A program made the translations under genes and the position numbers. DNA of 51,206 nt from Streptococcus oralis (GTDB taxonomy: Bacteria > Bacillota > Bacilli > Lactobacillales > Streptococcaceae), in assembly GCF_001578705.1 (NCBI RefSeq), contig NZ_KQ969037.1, forward strand, positions 138,693 through 189,898, given 5' to 3'. The notes beneath the pieces are model-generated. The model was not told the origin of the DNA. It saw nothing but the letters and a program-made list of their open reading frames with translations, and searched no databases. Below are positions 1 to 6,264 of this stretch, one piece after another (within the stretch, counting starts at the first letter, position 1; every line of letters begins with the position of its first letter).

Positions 1-17
1 ATTTGAGACCGTATTTT
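1..17. repeat. Left attachment-site repeat of the IME
   Basis: ATTTGAGACCGTATTTT is identical to 7575-7591, where it is the 3' end of rpmE2. The base after it differs (a here, t at 7592), which sets the inner edge. The repeat may extend to the left of base 1, where it cannot be seen. Confidence 0.85.
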
Positions 18-113
18 ACAAAGATATACTCTATAGTGTTTAAATCCTTATTAAATCAACGTTTCTAAAAGGGATATAGCTGTAAAATATTATATATATA
101 CCGTATTGTTAAA

Positions 114-141
114 CCAAGACGGTACCAAAAAGGTACCAAAA
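114..141. repeat. Left integrase arm-type binding repeats
   Basis: CCAAGACGGTACCAAAAA (114-131) recurs exactly at 7474-7491, just inside the other end of the element. A second GGTACCAAAA follows directly at 132-141. Paired short direct repeats inset about 100 bp from the core site at both ends fit the arm-type sites bound by the N-terminal domain of Tn916/lambda-class integrases. The role is inferred from position; the repeats themselves are seen. Confidence 0.65.
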
Positions 142-144
142 ATT

Positions 145-170
145 AAGGTTTCGGAGCTTATAAAATAAAG
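145..170. repeat. 26-bp inverted repeat, copy A
   Basis: This 26-bp sequence is the exact reverse complement of 6265-6290 (copy B, just upstream of the integrase gene). A 19-bp core of it recurs at 5514-5532 (copy C, in front of the DUF771-like gene). It could be a binding site for an excisionase or regulator. The function is unknown. Confidence 0.75.
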
Positions 171-171
171 A

Positions 172-425
172 AAGATGTCTCAGGTGTTTGAGATTTTTTT
201 TTGGCAAGAAAAAACTCTTGAATATAATCCAAGAGTGAAACAAATAGGACCAGTGGTGGCACGGGTTCTTTACAGCCTAAAGCTGAAGGCAGTACCTCAC
301 CTGTACTTGAAAAAAGTACCTTTGAGCAAACTGTTACCAGTCACCCGACAAACATCCTATCCTTAGTTATAGTTTAGGATAAATAAGAGAGAATGTCAAT
401 AATAATTTTTATTAACTAATATAAT
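172..425. other. Left end of the element, no convincing gene
   Basis: The only plus-strand open frame here (175-366) has no good ribosome binding site and low-complexity coding. A stem-loop lies at 214-236 (ACTCTTG, 9-nt loop, CAAGAGT). Several further GTACC-containing words occur at 290-320. The stretch is best read as non-coding end DNA. Confidence 0.5.
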
Positions 426-530
426 TTATCTTAAAAATCGTCGTAGCGCTTTAGTTGACTGTCGTACTGAGCGATCAAGAAAGCGTAATGCAGAAAATGC
501 AAGCATCCAACCAAATAGTGTTTTTCTCAT
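426..530 (-). CDS. Possible 34-aa basic membrane peptide
   Basis: The frame starts with ATG at 530 behind a strong site (GGAGGT, 6-nt spacing) and stops at 426. The product begins MRKTLFGWMLAFSALRFL, a single hydrophobic segment, and ends in an Arg/Lys-rich tail (RRFLR). It is downstream of, and on the same strand as, the unknown 152-aa gene (35 nt between them), so the two may be one transcript. I recognise no family. A small membrane peptide or toxin-like product is possible, but length alone cannot show it is expressed. The ribosome binding site is the main support. Confidence 0.45.
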   Translation of the reverse strand: MRKTLFGWMLAFSALRFLDRSVRQSTKALRRFLR

Positions 531-564
531 AGCGTTACCTCCTCACTAAATAGTCAACCACAGC

Positions 565-1023
565 TTATTTTTTAGCTGCGATTCCCTCGACGGTCTTCTT
601 TTTGAAAAAATCGATTTTTTCAATCGGAGTCATATTGCGATATGTTTTGATAAAATCACGATAAACCAGGTACTTTTTTTCAGGGTCAAGTAAGTCAATA
701 AAGAGTTTAATAACTCCAGTTTTAAAGCTATCAATATCCTCAATAACAAGAAGAATATAAGGTGATTTTTGTATTAGATGGATGTTATAGTTATCCTTGA
801 GGCGAATTTCTAAAACATTGATAGCCAGGGCATTTGACCAAAACGATTCTCCCTGTTCATCTGAAGTAAAATAAGGCTCAATAATGCTGAGTGGATAGGC
901 TGATGGTATATAGTTCCCAGTGATTTCCTTAAAAACTGACTGTAGGAAACCCAGTAATATTTTTCCAGAAAATGTACCGGGTTGTTTAATTTTGTGTACT
1001 AAAGGTTTGTTAATATTGTTCAT
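565..1023 (-). CDS. Hypothetical protein of the IME, 152 aa
   Basis: The start is placed at the second ATG (1023), which has AAGGAG seven bases ahead of it; an in-frame ATG at 1041 lacks a site. The protein has no signal peptide or membrane segment. It looks like a small soluble alpha/beta protein, with a central hydrophobic strand (SPYILLVIEDID, about residues 85-96) and a Lys-rich C-terminus. I do not recognise the family. It is an accessory gene downstream of the relaxase, separated from it by the large inverted repeat at 1054-1168, and is followed by the 34-aa frame. A cargo function is possible but nothing in the sequence says which. Confidence 0.7.
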   Translation of the reverse strand: MNNINKPLVHKIKQPGTFSGKILLGFLQSVFKEITGNYIPSAYPLSIIEPYFTSDEQGESFWSNALAINVLEIRLKDNYNIHLIQKSPYILLVIEDIDSFKTGVIKLFIDLLDPEKKYLVYRDFIKTYRNMTPIEKIDFFKKKTVEGIAAKK

Positions 1024-1053
1024 CTTTTTCTCCTTGTTCATTTATTCCATGGT

Positions 1054-1168
1054 TCTCTTGACAACAAGTAACCTAGTCTTTTTTAGCCTTTGGCAATCGG
1101 TCGTCAGCTTTTCAGCCTGACGACTCGACTGACTTTAGTCTAAAGTCGACTAGCTTGTTATCAAGAGA
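1054..1168. other. Nested cruciform: candidate single-strand origin or mob terminator
   Basis: Outer arms TCTCTTGA (1054-1061) and TCAAGAGA (1161-1168) continue, after one mismatch, as AACAAG/CTTGTT (1063-1068, 1154-1159) and then CTAGTC/GACTAG (1073-1078, 1148-1153). Inside are two perfect hairpins: TCGTCAG/CTGACGA (1101-1107, 1117-1123) and GACTTTAG/CTAAAGTC (1131-1138, 1140-1147). Rolling-circle plasmids keep their lagging-strand (sso) origins in such multi-branched inverted repeats, often beside mob. An sso is inferred from structure and context. A transcription terminator for mob is the alternative, but there is no clear T-run. Confidence 0.5.
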
Positions 1169-1187
1169 CTTTCACGGCATAAAGTGC

Positions 1188-2312
1188 TTAAAATATATTT
1201 TTTTCAATCATATTTTTAACACTTCGAGCGACTGACATAATGGTTATTCTTGGTGGACGTATTTGATTTATGACATGTAACATTCTGCTGAATTCTTTAG
1301 GATGCATGTAATTTCTTGCTGTTTTGCGCCAAAGTGCAAGTTTTTTATTTACGGCATTTAATTGCTCACCTAATCGTTTTATACTTTCATTGAGTTTTTT
1401 ATTTGCGTGTTTTAGTTTATCGACTTCTGATTTTAGCGTACGATTTTCAGACAATATATGATCACTCTTCATCAGTTCTTTAGCTAAGTTATTCTGTTTA
1501 GAAAGTGATTGCTGTAATTGATGTTCAAGTTTGCTGTTTTCGTGCCTTAGCCTATTATTATCTAGGGCATTTTGGGAGGCTGTATGAAAGAGTCTGTCAT
1601 AGGTTGCTTTATCCATTTTTAGTTTTCCGTCAAATGTACGTCTGACTAATTTGTCTTTTTTCATTTCTTCAATCTGTAAAGGTTGAATAGACTCCAAAAT
1701 AGCTATATCATCTAGTAAGCGTTGCTTTTCTTTAAATTCTGCTGTTTCGAGGTGTTTCTTCTTGCTATCAGACTCCCCACGTTGCAAATTATATCCATGT
1801 TCGTTCAGGTATCTAGGAAATGCCTCCTGGATCTCTTTCAGTTGGTCACGACTGCCAAATAATGATTTAGAGCTTAACTTGCCATTTTGCATAGGCACAA
1901 GTCCTAAGTGCATATGTGGCGTACTCTCGTCAAGATGTACCATAGCATAAGCGATATTACTATTACCGTATCTTTCAGCAAAGAAATTTTTTGCTGTTTC
2001 AAAAAAATTCTTAATCTGATCTGGACTCATATTTTCAAAAAATGCCTTATCTGATGTAATAATCCATTCATTGCACAAAACGGCATCTTTACGTAGAGCA
2101 CGTTTGGAAATTTTATTATCGTTGATGTATTGTTTAATCTGCCTATCGTATGGGATAGAGCGGTCACGGTCGGTTAATTCATAGTTTAGGTGAGTTTTTT
2201 CTGGGTCAATATCCTTGTTCGAGTGATTTTCAAAAATTCGTTCATTGTGACGATAGGCACCACCAAGATTTCCAGATTTCATTTTTTGCATCCTAGCTAC
2301 TGCGTAACTCAT
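1188..2312 (-). CDS. mobV: MobV-family relaxase (plasmid mobilization protein, Mob/Pre)
   Basis: This 374-aa protein nicks one strand at oriT and pilots it during conjugative mobilization. The N-terminus has the MobV motif I (MSYAVARMQKMK ... YRHNER). Its His22 is in the position of the catalytic histidine of pMV158 MobM. Around residue 125-140 is the HLDESTPHMH metal-binding motif. The C-terminal half (about 230-330) is a long coiled coil, as in other family members. ATG at 2312 is preceded by AAAGGAGAA. The matching oriT is upstream at 2421-2468. The protein needs a coupling protein and secretion channel from another element. The family assignment is secure; activity is inferred. Confidence 0.93.
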   Translation of the reverse strand: MSYAVARMQKMKSGNLGGAYRHNERIFENHSNKDIDPEKTHLNYELTDRDRSIPYDRQIKQYINDNKISKRALRKDAVLCNEWIITSDKAFFENMSPDQIKNFFETAKNFFAERYGNSNIAYAMVHLDESTPHMHLGLVPMQNGKLSSKSLFGSRDQLKEIQEAFPRYLNEHGYNLQRGESDSKKKHLETAEFKEKQRLLDDIAILESIQPLQIEEMKKDKLVRRTFDGKLKMDKATYDRLFHTASQNALDNNRLRHENSKLEHQLQQSLSKQNNLAKELMKSDHILSENRTLKSEVDKLKHANKKLNESIKRLGEQLNAVNKKLALWRKTARNYMHPKEFSRMLHVINQIRPPRITIMSVARSVKNMIEKNIF

Positions 2313-2338
2313 AGCTTGTTCTCCTTTCTCGGCTCAAA

Positions 2339-2386
2339 GGGTCGCCGAGCTGGTGGCGGAAGATTGCCACCAGGACTAAGTGACCC
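2339..2386. other. Nested stem-loop in the mob leader
   Basis: A perfect 8-bp stem CTGGTGGC/GCCACCAG (2350-2357, 2366-2373) sits inside an outer GGGTC/GACCC pair (2339-2343, 2382-2386), just upstream of the mob ribosome binding site. It would form in the mob mRNA leader and may affect relaxase expression, or it may be part of the extended oriT. Confidence 0.5.
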
Positions 2387-2420
2387 ATAGGGTAGATTTT
2401 TTCCTGAAGGATCGGCACGA

Positions 2421-2468
2421 CTTCCATGTAAAGTGTAACGCACTACACTTTACTCCGTAAATGTGCGT
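2421..2468 (-). other. pMV158-type origin of transfer (oriT)
   Basis: Read on the minus strand, TAAAGTGTA-GTGCGT-TACACTTTA is a perfect 9-bp inverted repeat (2452 to 2429), followed by CATGGAAG. This is the arrangement I recall for the pMV158 oriT, where MobM nicks in TAGTGTG/TTA. Here the equivalent is TAGTGCG/TTA, placing the nick between 2439 and 2438. It lies about 110 bp upstream of the relaxase start, as in MobV plasmids. The repeat is seen directly; the nick position is inferred by analogy. Confidence 0.82.
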
Positions 2469-2495
2469 TCTCCGAAGGGTCTTGCAGACGGCACA

Positions 2496-2642
2496 TCGCT
2501 CCGAATACAGGAGCGACATCGAACCACCTCTCGAGCCACAAGAGGAGTTTCGACTATACTCGCCGAAGCGAGTAGGGCACTCTATCAGTGCCCCAGGGTC
2601 GGACGCTTCGCATTGTCCGACAAATGCCGTCAGAAGACGGCA
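2496..2642. other. Run of six tandem hairpins between oriT and the next gene
   Basis: Six inverted repeats follow one another: TCGCTCC/GGAGCGA (2496-2516), CCTCT/AGAGG (2527-2545), TACTCGC/GCGAGTA (2557-2574), GGGCACT/AGTGCCC (2575-2593), GTCGGAC/GTCCGAC (2598-2621), TGCCGTC/GACGGCA (2625-2642). All except the second have 7-bp perfect arms, and loops are 4 to 10 nt. The stretch is visibly more GC-rich than its surroundings. The last hairpin covers the stop codon of the 133-aa gene. There is no T-run, so these are not ordinary terminators. Possible roles are a single-strand origin, accessory oriT DNA or a structured RNA. Confidence 0.7.
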
Positions 2643-3031
2643 AAGGCTAAAGCTACAAGGAAAGCTATAGATACAGTAGTGAGTGCAATCATTAAGTAAA
2701 ATCGATGTTGTTCCAATCGTTCAGCATAATCTGCCCAAGCTTTTAAATTTTGTTGCTCACTCTTCCTATAGCCTTTCAATAGTTGCAAATCTTGTTCTAG
2801 TTGTTTGCCTTGTTCTTTAGCCTCCTCTAATTCTTTCTCAAGTTTAATCACATCATTTTCAAAATGATAATCTTCAAGTATTCTAATGCCTATTAAATCA
2901 AGGTTTTCAACCTTTTGGTTGTCTAGGTATAAATGACCTTTCAACCTCTCTTTATATTTTGGAGATCGTATCCGTTTATAGATGGATTGACTACTAACTC
3001 CCAGGCTATCAGCGTAGTCTTTTATTCTCAT
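2630..3031 (-). CDS. HTH, coiled-coil, C-terminal membrane-anchor protein, 133 aa
   Basis: Residues 1-22 (MRIKDYADSLGVSSQSIYKR) look like a helix-turn-helix of the kind found in small plasmid accessory proteins (DUF536/RepB-like). Residues about 60-108 are strongly coiled-coil with many Glu, Lys and Gln. Residues about 112-133 form one hydrophobic membrane segment at the extreme C-terminus. It follows the rep gene on the same strand (35 nt between them). A DNA-binding domain tied to a membrane anchor suggests a partition or replication-tethering role, which is inference. The 3' end lies inside the hairpin run. Confidence 0.7.
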   Translation of the reverse strand: MRIKDYADSLGVSSQSIYKRIRSPKYKERLKGHLYLDNQKVENLDLIGIRILEDYHFENDVIKLEKELEEAKEQGKQLEQDLQLLKGYRKSEQQNLKAWADYAERLEQHRFYLMIALTTVSIAFLVALAFAVF

Positions 3032-3066
3032 TTTAGGCCTCGTAACTCCTTGTTAATACTGGATTT

Positions 3067-3942
3067 TCAACCAAACGGTTGAAAGCTATTTTTTGCCTCT
3101 CTTCCCCCATAATAAGCAAGCTGTTTTTCTAATATTGGTCGTTCATGTTTTAATAAATCTTTCATCAATTTCAGATAGTCAATATCAGATGTTTTATAGG
3201 TTTCTAAAATCTTTTTATATTTAGTTCTTGTATTTCTATGTAATTTTTGCCAAACATTTTTATTGCGTGTATATGCGACTAGATATATCTGAGTTTCAAC
3301 TGGCAAATCATCAAATACAAAAGGTTTAAAGATAACAGAGTTAATGACCTCAAATATTTCTTCAACAGAGCGACTCCGGAGCTGAAATTCTAAGCGCCAC
3401 CAATGCTGGAATTGCTGAGCAAATTTCTTGTCTTCCTCAGAGCCATTTTCTAATTGTTCAACTTTTTTGTTATAGAGTCTAATTTGTTTTTCTGACCTGG
3501 AGGCGCCTAGATATTTAGTTTCTAGTTTTCCATTCTGGTCTCTCCATTCTTTGGTAGCAGTAGGGCGGCCTTTCTTTTCAAGAATAAACTCACTACAATC
3601 AACTTCAAATATATCAAAAGCTAAATCGACTCGAGAGATTGCAATATCTTCAAGATATGGTATAATTGTATCTAAGATATTAATATCAATCTGTCGGAGT
3701 TTATTGGGGTTAAACTCTATCCTGAAAGGGCGAGCATTAAAGGCTTGTCCTTTTAATTTGTCGTAATCTAGGAGGAGTCTAACGTGACTTCCGTCCCGAG
3801 TGATTGCTCTAAACATATCAGTCATAGCAGTCTGGACGATAATGGCTGTATGGTTTTCTATCAAACTTTTGAGATTAAGGAGTTTGATAGGTTTGATATA
3901 AGCTGTAATAGTGATGTTGTCCAAGCTAACTTTTAATTCCAA
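3067..3942 (-). CDS. rep: Rep_trans-type rolling-circle replication initiator
   Basis: This 291-aa protein resembles the initiators of pT181-family plasmids and the Rep proteins of some ICEs and IMEs. They nick the double-strand origin and stay bound to the 5' end. Visible motifs are ISRVDLAFD near residues 103-110 (acidic metal-binding residues) and KQIRLYNKK near 153-160, where Tyr157 is the likely nicking tyrosine. WWRLEFQLRSR follows at about 195. The start is a TTG at 3942 with AGGAGG five bases ahead; no ATG fits as well. Length is close to the roughly 310 aa of RepC/RepD. Its presence beside an integrase suggests replication of the excised circle. The double-strand origin is normally inside or near rep, but I could not place it. 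Confidence 0.82.
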   Translation of the reverse strand: MELKVSLDNITITAYIKPIKLLNLKSLIENHTAIIVQTAMTDMFRAITRDGSHVRLLLDYDKLKGQAFNARPFRIEFNPNKLRQIDINILDTIIPYLEDIAISRVDLAFDIFEVDCSEFILEKKGRPTATKEWRDQNGKLETKYLGASRSEKQIRLYNKKVEQLENGSEEDKKFAQQFQHWWRLEFQLRSRSVEEIFEVINSVIFKPFVFDDLPVETQIYLVAYTRNKNVWQKLHRNTRTKYKKILETYKTSDIDYLKLMKDLLKHERPILEKQLAYYGGREAKNSFQPFG

Positions 3943-3961
3943 ATCAACCTCCTTTCTTGTA

Positions 3962-4176
3962 GAGGTCGCCTATCGGCGCCCCTTTTTTGTCTGCGCAAAG
4001 ACCTCCGTAAAATGACATTCTTGGGGGAGCAACCCCAAGCCGACTCCGTCGGACCATTTTCATTTTGCTACGGTCAAACTTGCCAAAAAATGGGTGTAGT
4101 AAATGCACATCAGATGTGCACATAGCGGGCTGTTAGAGGAGCCCGCGTTATAAATTTTGAGAAAGCTCAAAAATTT
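3962..4176. other. Hairpin-rich intergenic region upstream of rep
   Basis: About 290 bp without a gene holds a series of inverted repeats. These are GAGGTC/GACCTC (3962-3967, 4000-4005), CTTGGGG/CCCCAAG (4020-4039), CCGAC/GTCGG (4040-4052), TGCACAT/ATGTGCA (4104-4120), GCGGGC/GCCCGC (4125-4146) and AAATTTTGAG/CTCAAAAATTT (4152-4176). CCGTAAAATGA (4005-4015) pairs with TCATTTT-gc-TACGG (4059-4073) around the second and third. It may hold replication origin DNA or rep control elements such as an antisense RNA or attenuator, as in pT181 plasmids. Confidence 0.6.
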
Positions 4177-4234
4177 AGTCTCAAAATACCATTTTCAAAA
4201 TATTTTCATAGTTGTTTTCATAGCTGTTTTAGGA

Positions 4235-4876
4235 CTAGAAATTTTGTAAATCTGAAACAGATTTTTGAAAAAGGTCAACTCTTTCAATCAAAAATATTTC
4301 TAGGATTTTTTCGATGATATCTTCAGGGGGAATCTGCTTGTTTTTCTTGTATTTAAAGAAACGGTCTTTAGCTTTTTTCATTTCTCCTAAATCATCAGAA
4401 ACATCAGCAAATAACAACTTATGCAATTCAAACCAAGGCAATTCAGATTGTTTACGCACAATCTCAAAATTTCTCCAAAAACGTCTACCTTCATCTAGCT
4501 TTTCAAATTTCCTAAATAAATTCTCTCGTTCTGCTTTACGGTATTCTTTTGGCAAGAGTGTCCCAACATATTCTGGAGTCATGTTCGAATAGATGGCTTC
4601 TTTTGTTACAACAATGGGGAGCTTTAAGGATCTATCTACGTCTTTCAAAATCTTTCTAACAAATTGACTAAGTGTAATTTGTGTATTTAACTTATACTTC
4701 AACATCTTAGTACTTAACAGTTCAAATATATCAGTTGACCTAAAAAGCCATTCCATCAGAGTTTTAGTATCTATATCTTCACTTGAGAATACTTGATAGT
4801 CAAGCTGATAGCTATCCAATCGTGACTGGATGGCCTGATTAAGTGCTGTATCTTTTCCAAAGTAAACCTTTATCAT
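4235..4876 (-). CDS. Spx/ArsC-like protein without cysteines, with C-terminal extension
   Basis: Residues 1-115 follow the Spx fold: a first strand MIKVYF, a middle segment (TLMEWLFRSTDIFELLSTK) like the Spx segment before RSKTF, then LKLPIVVTKEAIYSN and VGTLLPKEYR. The latter correspond to the RRPIIID and RRFLPR regions of Spx. Spx normally binds the RNA polymerase alpha subunit and senses oxidation with CxxC near residues 10-13. Here that site is DTALN and the whole 213-aa protein has no cysteine. About 95 extra C-terminal residues are basic and helical. It starts two bases after the RepA_N-domain gene stops. A redox-blind modulator of host RNA polymerase is inferred. Similarity was judged by eye. 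Confidence 0.6.
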   Translation of the reverse strand: MIKVYFGKDTALNQAIQSRLDSYQLDYQVFSSEDIDTKTLMEWLFRSTDIFELLSTKMLKYKLNTQITLSQFVRKILKDVDRSLKLPIVVTKEAIYSNMTPEYVGTLLPKEYRKAERENLFRKFEKLDEGRRFWRNFEIVRKQSELPWFELHKLLFADVSDDLGEMKKAKDRFFKYKKNKQIPPEDIIEKILEIFLIERVDLFQKSVSDLQNF

Positions 4877-4878
4877 AT

Positions 4879-5211
4879 TTACACCTCGTTAATATAAGTC
4901 ATGTATGGTAAGTTATGGTTATAATAGCTTGTATTCCATTGCCGTTCACGTTCAATTAAGTTGACAGATTCCAAGCGTTGTAAAACAGCGACCATAGTCG
5001 TTCTGGCGCAGGAAAATTTTTTTGCTAGATCCTCAATTCTATATGCTAGGTAAATATTTCCTTCATCATCTACCCAACCTTTCTCTATTGCCTCTTCTTG
5101 TTTGTTTCTTAGCACAGAATAGACAATAACATCAAGGGGTACCAAATCCTTATAGAAATCGTCTTGAAATAATACTTTAGGTATTAAGTAATAATCATCA
5201 CCGTAATCCAT
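4879..5211 (-). CDS. Orphan RepA_N-domain DNA-binding protein, 110 aa
   Basis: DYYLIPKVLFQDDFYKDL followed by VIVYSVLRNKQEEAIEKGWVD, GNIYLAYRIEDLAKKF and ARTTMVAVLQRLE matches the winged-helix N-terminal domain of RepA_N theta-type plasmid initiators. The C-terminal portion of a full initiator is missing (about 110 aa here, against more than 300). It is therefore probably a stand-alone regulator or replication accessory. ATG at 5211 has AAAGG eight bases upstream. A GTG at 5220, overlapping the previous stop as GTGA, is the alternative start. It sits between the DUF771-like and Spx-like genes in one minus-strand operon. Confidence 0.75.
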   Translation of the reverse strand: MDYGDDYYLIPKVLFQDDFYKDLVPLDVIVYSVLRNKQEEAIEKGWVDDEGNIYLAYRIEDLAKKFSCARTTMVAVLQRLESVNLIERERQWNTSYYNHNLPYMTYINEV

Positions 5212-5216
5212 ATTTC

Positions 5217-5495
5217 TCACCTTTCATATTGTTGTAGCCATTGTGCTACCTTGTGTTTATCGTACAAGGTCACTCCGTCAATTACCATGTGAGGCATGCC
5301 TTCACGTTGCCATTTTATGCACGTTGTCGTTGAGATATCCAACCAACGGCACAAGCCTGCCATACGAACCATAGGTTTATAGAGTTCCTGGTCCTCAAGG
5401 GCTTTTTCGATAGCTTTCTGAAGCATGTTATCGTAGCGAGCAAGCAACTTCTTTTCGGCTGCTTTTGGGAGATGAATGGTAAAGTTTTCTGTCAT
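5217..5495 (-). CDS. DUF771/HTH_17-like DNA-binding protein, possible excisionase
   Basis: This 92-aa protein has an N-terminal segment (FTIHLPKAAEKKLLARYDNMLQ) and a C-terminal MerR-like helix-turn-helix (VRMAGLCRWLDISTTTCIKW ... LYDKHKVAQWL). This layout is common in lactococcal and streptococcal phages and IMEs. It is transcribed divergently from the cI-like repressor and is first in the rep-side operon. Position and size fit an excisionase or early-operon regulator; the exact role is inferred. ATG at 5495 is preceded by AAAGGGG. Confidence 0.7.
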   Translation of the reverse strand: MTENFTIHLPKAAEKKLLARYDNMLQKAIEKALEDQELYKPMVRMAGLCRWLDISTTTCIKWQREGMPHMVIDGVTLYDKHKVAQWLQQYER

Positions 5496-5513
5496 ATTCT
5501 GACCCCTTTCTTA

Positions 5514-5532
5514 ATTTTATAAGCTCCGAAAC
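5514..5532. repeat. 19-bp copy C of the element's inverted-repeat family
   Basis: ATTTTATAAGCTCCGAAAC is shared with copy B (within 6265-6290) in the same orientation and with copy A (145-170) in the opposite one. It lies 19 bp upstream of the DUF771-like start codon and next to the first repressor operator. Confidence 0.7.
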
Positions 5533-5622
5533 GTACAAATATGTACGTTTTAATAAATAATATCATACTTTTTTGTACGTTGTCAATTATTTTTGTACAA
5601 ATTTGTACAAAAATGATAAAAT
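5530..5622. promoter_or_regulatory. Divergent operator region of the cI-like repressor
   Basis: Two palindromes built on the same word occur here. AACGTAC-6 nt-GTACGTT lies at 5530-5549. A perfect 22-bp palindrome, TTTTGTACAAATTTGTACAAAA, lies at 5591-5612. A half-site TTTTGTACGT lies at 5571-5580 between them. A possible repressor promoter (TTGTAC 5593-5598, 18 bp, TAAAAT 5617-5622) overlaps the perfect palindrome, which would give autorepression. The other palindrome would control the leftward operon. The repeats are seen; the binding protein (the 200-aa repressor) is inferred. Confidence 0.7.
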
Positions 5623-5645
5623 AATCTTATTACAAAAAAGGAGAG

Positions 5646-6248
5646 ATGAAGTTGAGTAAGTTAGATCCATTTGAAAAAACTCCAAATCGAATTGGAGAAT
5701 TAATTAATAGCAGTGATAAGAGCCTGAAACAAATAAGTCAGGAGATAAATATTAATTATGAAACTTTATCAGCGTACAAAAGGCAACTTAGACGCCCCAA
5801 AAAAGAAAATGCTAAAATCCTAGCGGAATATTTTGGCGTGTCTATCCCTTATTTGCTGGGGCTTGATGACAACCCTGTATTAGTTAATCCAGGATCAGCC
5901 AAAGAAATTTTTAAAGGCTTCGCCAAAGTGCTTCAGGGAAAAAGTACGATTGAAAATAAAATCACTCAATGGACTCCTTTTGGAGAAGATCTTGCTATTA
6001 TACTTGCAGAGCTCAATCAATCAGAGGCATTGTCTGATTACATTGATTTTCTAGCAAGTAAAAAAGGCTTTAACCCTGTTTTGGTTAAAGCTATTAAAGA
6101 ATTTATAGCTGATGAGAAACAAGGCCTTATCCCTTTCCTGATTAACAAATCAGGAGCAGAAGACTCCCCTTATCATTATGTCTGGGAGGCATGGGTAGAG
6201 ACTCCTGAATACAAGAGACGGCAAGAAGAGAAAAAGCGTAATAAATAA
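5646..6248 (+). CDS. cI-like XRE-family repressor
   Basis: This 200-aa protein has an N-terminal helix-turn-helix (about residues 17-60: SLKQISQEININYETLSAYK) ending in the typical YFGVSIPYLLGLDD. The C-terminal 120 residues are not a LexA-type peptidase: no Ser/Lys autocleavage motif is visible. Induction may therefore be by another route. ATG at 5646 follows AAAGGAG. It probably represses the leftward replication/mobilization operon through the GTAC palindromes at 5530-5612. The integrase follows in the same direction after 63 nt. Confidence 0.82.
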   Translation: MKLSKLDPFEKTPNRIGELINSSDKSLKQISQEININYETLSAYKRQLRRPKKENAKILAEYFGVSIPYLLGLDDNPVLVNPGSAKEIFKGFAKVLQGKSTIENKITQWTPFGEDLAIILAELNQSEALSDYIDFLASKKGFNPVLVKAIKEFIADEKQGLIPFLINKSGAEDSPYHYVWEAWVETPEYKRRQEEKKRNK

Positions 6249-6264
6249 CTGACAATCATGATTT

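Noticed and set aside
175-366. Plus-strand 63-aa open frame at the left end of the element
   Set aside because: No ribosome binding site and low-complexity content over a stem-loop and GTACC repeats; no conserved pattern.
2461-2699. Overlapping plus-strand frames over the hairpin run
   Set aside because: Both are explained by GC-rich inverted repeats; no initiation signals and the frame runs antisense into the 133-aa gene.
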